A stretch of 6,566 nucleotides of DNA from Rhodothermia bacterium (lineage in GTDB: Bacteria; Bacteroidota; Rhodothermia; Balneolales; Natronogracilivirgulaceae). The first letter of the stretch is position 1. Every line of letters begins with the position of its first letter. Under the pieces are notes generated by a model, which saw only the letters and a list, made by a program, of their open reading frames with translations, did not search any database and had not been told where the DNA came from. The DNA lies in contig SKUI01000121.1 in assembly GCA_007122185.1 (NCBI GenBank), forward strand, positions 1 through 6,566, read 5' to 3'. A program made the translations under genes and the position numbers. Shown here one piece after another: positions 5,233 through 6,566 of the stretch.

Positions 5233-6566
5233 ATGTCTGGACCCAAAAGGATTCCGTTCCACCCCGGAGGATACCCTCTGCTCCGCATTGCCCTGATCTA
5301 TGCCGCTGGCATTGCCGTTGGACGTGCGCTGGCACCTGACCCGCCCCGGGTCACACTGTACGTGGCGGAAGCCGGAAAAAGCATCCTTCACCGGGATGCC
5401 GGGAACATGCCGGTCTGGTCCCTGGCATCATGGGACATCCCCGCCGACCTGCAGGTTGTGACGGGCGGTTTTCTGTCCGCTCTCACCCTGGGCGTGCTGT
5501 TTTGCATATTCATACCGCTGCTTTCCAGTCGCCTTCCAGCACTTCACACCCTTCGTTTTCTGGGCATCCCCCTGGTATATCTCGCCTGCATTACGGGTTT
5601 CGGCGTGATGCAGTCTTACCGTTTCCACGCCCCGCAAACACCGGCCGCTTTCGGCATACAGGAAATGCAATCCGCGCAGTGGCTGCAATCCGATCAGAAG
5701 CCGCAATCTGACCAGAGGCTGCAATCCGATCAGAAGCTGCATTCTGACCGGAAGCTGCATTCCGCTCAGAAACTTCAACCCACGCTCCATGAGCAAAACA
5801 GTGCTTCCGTTCCGATCAGACGATATCTGCCGCTGGCCTCGGAAGAGCTGCTGCTGCAGCATTTCGATCCGGACATGATGGTGTTCTGCGGGATGGTGCT
5901 TGCCGATCGCGCCACACGTTCCGGCAACCGCATGATGACCGTATCTGTCGATTCCGTACTCATTGATGGACTTCCGACGTGGAGACGACCATTCCTGACC
6001 GAGATCCTGGTCCGGTCCGATTCGTTGCAGGGCGCAGCCGGTTACCGGCTGCATTTCAGCGGCGACCTTCAGCCGCTTCCCCGTCCGCGCAACCCCCATC
6101 AATTTGACTACGCGTCGTTTCTTTCGCGGCGCGATATCTACAGTCAGATATTTGTATCCGACATCCTGCTTCTGGATCCCGTAGGCGATCCTCCTTTCTG
6201 GATACGGCAACAGATCCGAATCCGCACCGCGCTGAACCGGCTGTTCTCCGATGAGAACTCCGGCCTGGCGCGGGCCATCATCCTCGGCGACCGGTCGGAC
6301 CTGGACCCCGGGCTGCGCACCGGTTTTTCCAGGGCCGGACTGGCACACCTGATGGCCGTGTCCGGGATGCATGTCGGTTTTATCCTGATGCCCGTCTGGT
6401 TTGTACTCCCATGGTTCCGCAGAACACCGGCACTCCGGGCCGCCGGGCTTGCGCTTGGCGGATCCCTCCTGCTCTGTTATGCCGGCGTCACCGGCTTTTC
6501 CGTATCCGTCTCACGCGCCTCACTGATGGCTTTTTTCATGATGCTTGCCCGGCTGTTCCATAAACC
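5233..6566 (+). CDS. comEC: ComEC/Rec2 family DNA-uptake channel, N-terminal 444 residues
   Basis: The frame from the ATG at 5233 is open to the window end, so the gene is truncated on the right. ComEC forms the inner-membrane channel that imports single-stranded DNA in natural transformation. Visible parts in order: a hydrophobic segment at about 17-35; two more at about 78-98 and 107-127; a Gln/Ser/Lys hexapeptide repeat at 145-180; a soluble region of the DUF4131/OB type at about 190-325, with NPHQFDYASFLSRRDIYSQ at 287-305 as a recognisable family block; then the start of the Competence domain, with GDRSDLDPGLR at 352-362, AHLMAVSGMHVG at 371-382 and TGFSVSVSRAS at 420-430, all diagnostic. 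The rest of the channel and any C-terminal metallo-beta-lactamase domain lie outside. No ATG, GTG or TTG start occurs between 5233 and the upstream in-frame stop at 5185-5187. No other competence gene is in view, so working transformation is not shown. Confidence 0.93.
   Translation, partial: MSGPKRIPFHPGGYPLLRIALIYAAGIAVGRALAPDPPRVTLYVAEAGKSILHRDAGNMPVWSLASWDIPADLQVVTGGFLSALTLGVLFCIFIPLLSSRLPALHTLRFLGIPLVYLACITGFGVMQSYRFHAPQTPAAFGIQEMQSAQWLQSDQKPQSDQRLQSDQKLHSDRKLHSAQKLQPTLHEQNSASVPIRRYLPLASEELLLQHFDPDMMVFCGMVLADRATRSGNRMMTVSVDSVLIDGLPTWRRPFLTEILVRSDSLQGAAGYRLHFSGDLQPLPRPRNPHQFDYASFLSRRDIYSQIFVSDILLLDPVGDPPFWIRQQIRIRTALNRLFSDENSGLARAIILGDRSDLDPGLRTGFSRAGLAHLMAVSGMHVGFILMPVWFVLPWFRRTPALRAAGLALGGSLLLCYAGVTGFSVSVSRASLMAFFMMLARLFHK
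5665..5790 (+). repeat. 18-bp in-frame tandem repeat inside comEC
   Basis: Six 18-bp units run head to tail from 5665 to 5772, with a decayed seventh at 5773-5790. They encode MQSAQW, LQSDQK, PQSDQR, LQSDQK, LHSDRK and LHSAQK, then LQPTLH. The second and fourth units (5683-5700 and 5719-5736) are identical in DNA; the others differ mainly by transitions and a few codon changes. The period is a multiple of three, so unit gain or loss changes protein length without a frameshift. The repeat sits between the third membrane segment and the soluble DUF4131-like region, a place where ComEC proteins normally have a short, variable linker. It is hydrophilic and probably unstructured or a short helix. 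Confidence 0.85.

Noticed and set aside
5428..6372. Long open frame on the minus strand opposite comEC (314 codons)
   Set aside because: It is antisense to a clear ComEC frame with family motifs. Its product is Arg/Gln/His-rich with no domain logic, and its repeats only mirror the comEC tandem repeat.

Overview
The window reads as housekeeping chromosome from a bacterium of the Bacteroidota/Balneolota/Rhodothermota side of the tree. The evidence is indirect. Coding DNA is moderately GC-rich. None of the starts has a convincing Shine-Dalgarno sequence. The purine nucleoside phosphorylase carries the ITD signature I associate with Bacteroidota-type enzymes. A DivIVA-domain protein, unusual in classical Bacteroidetes, sits in the cluster. 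One protein has a very acidic segment, which would suit a salt-adapted lineage. The phylum is inferred, not proven.

Layout: positions 1-1171 hold a leftward pair. These are a Nif3/DUF34 dinuclear-metal protein and, 19 nt downstream, the N-terminal part of a CT398-type zinc-ribbon coiled-coil protein that leaves the window at base 1. An AT-rich divergent intergenic region (1172-1409) separates them from a rightward series that fills the rest: a YggS/PLPBP pyridoxal-phosphate homeostasis protein, a small single-span membrane protein with a coiled coil, a DivIVA-domain coiled-coil protein, a purine nucleoside phosphorylase, an unrecognised protein with an acidic middle segment, and the N-terminal 444 residues of a ComEC/Rec2 DNA-uptake channel cut by the right edge.

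How the genes might work together: yggS, a small membrane protein and divIVA in a row recall the yggS-(sepF)-yggT-divIVA division neighbourhood of Gram-positive bacteria. The phosphorylase lies 18 nt after divIVA and is probably co-transcribed with it. ComEC would move DNA strands across the inner membrane. The most distinctive details are a hexapeptide tandem repeat inside the ComEC N-terminal region, a 103-residue stretch without Lys or Arg in the unknown protein, a nested inverted repeat after yggS, and a dyad just upstream of divIVA. I saw no mobile element, CRISPR array, tRNA or rRNA, and no sign of a novel defence or mobile system.
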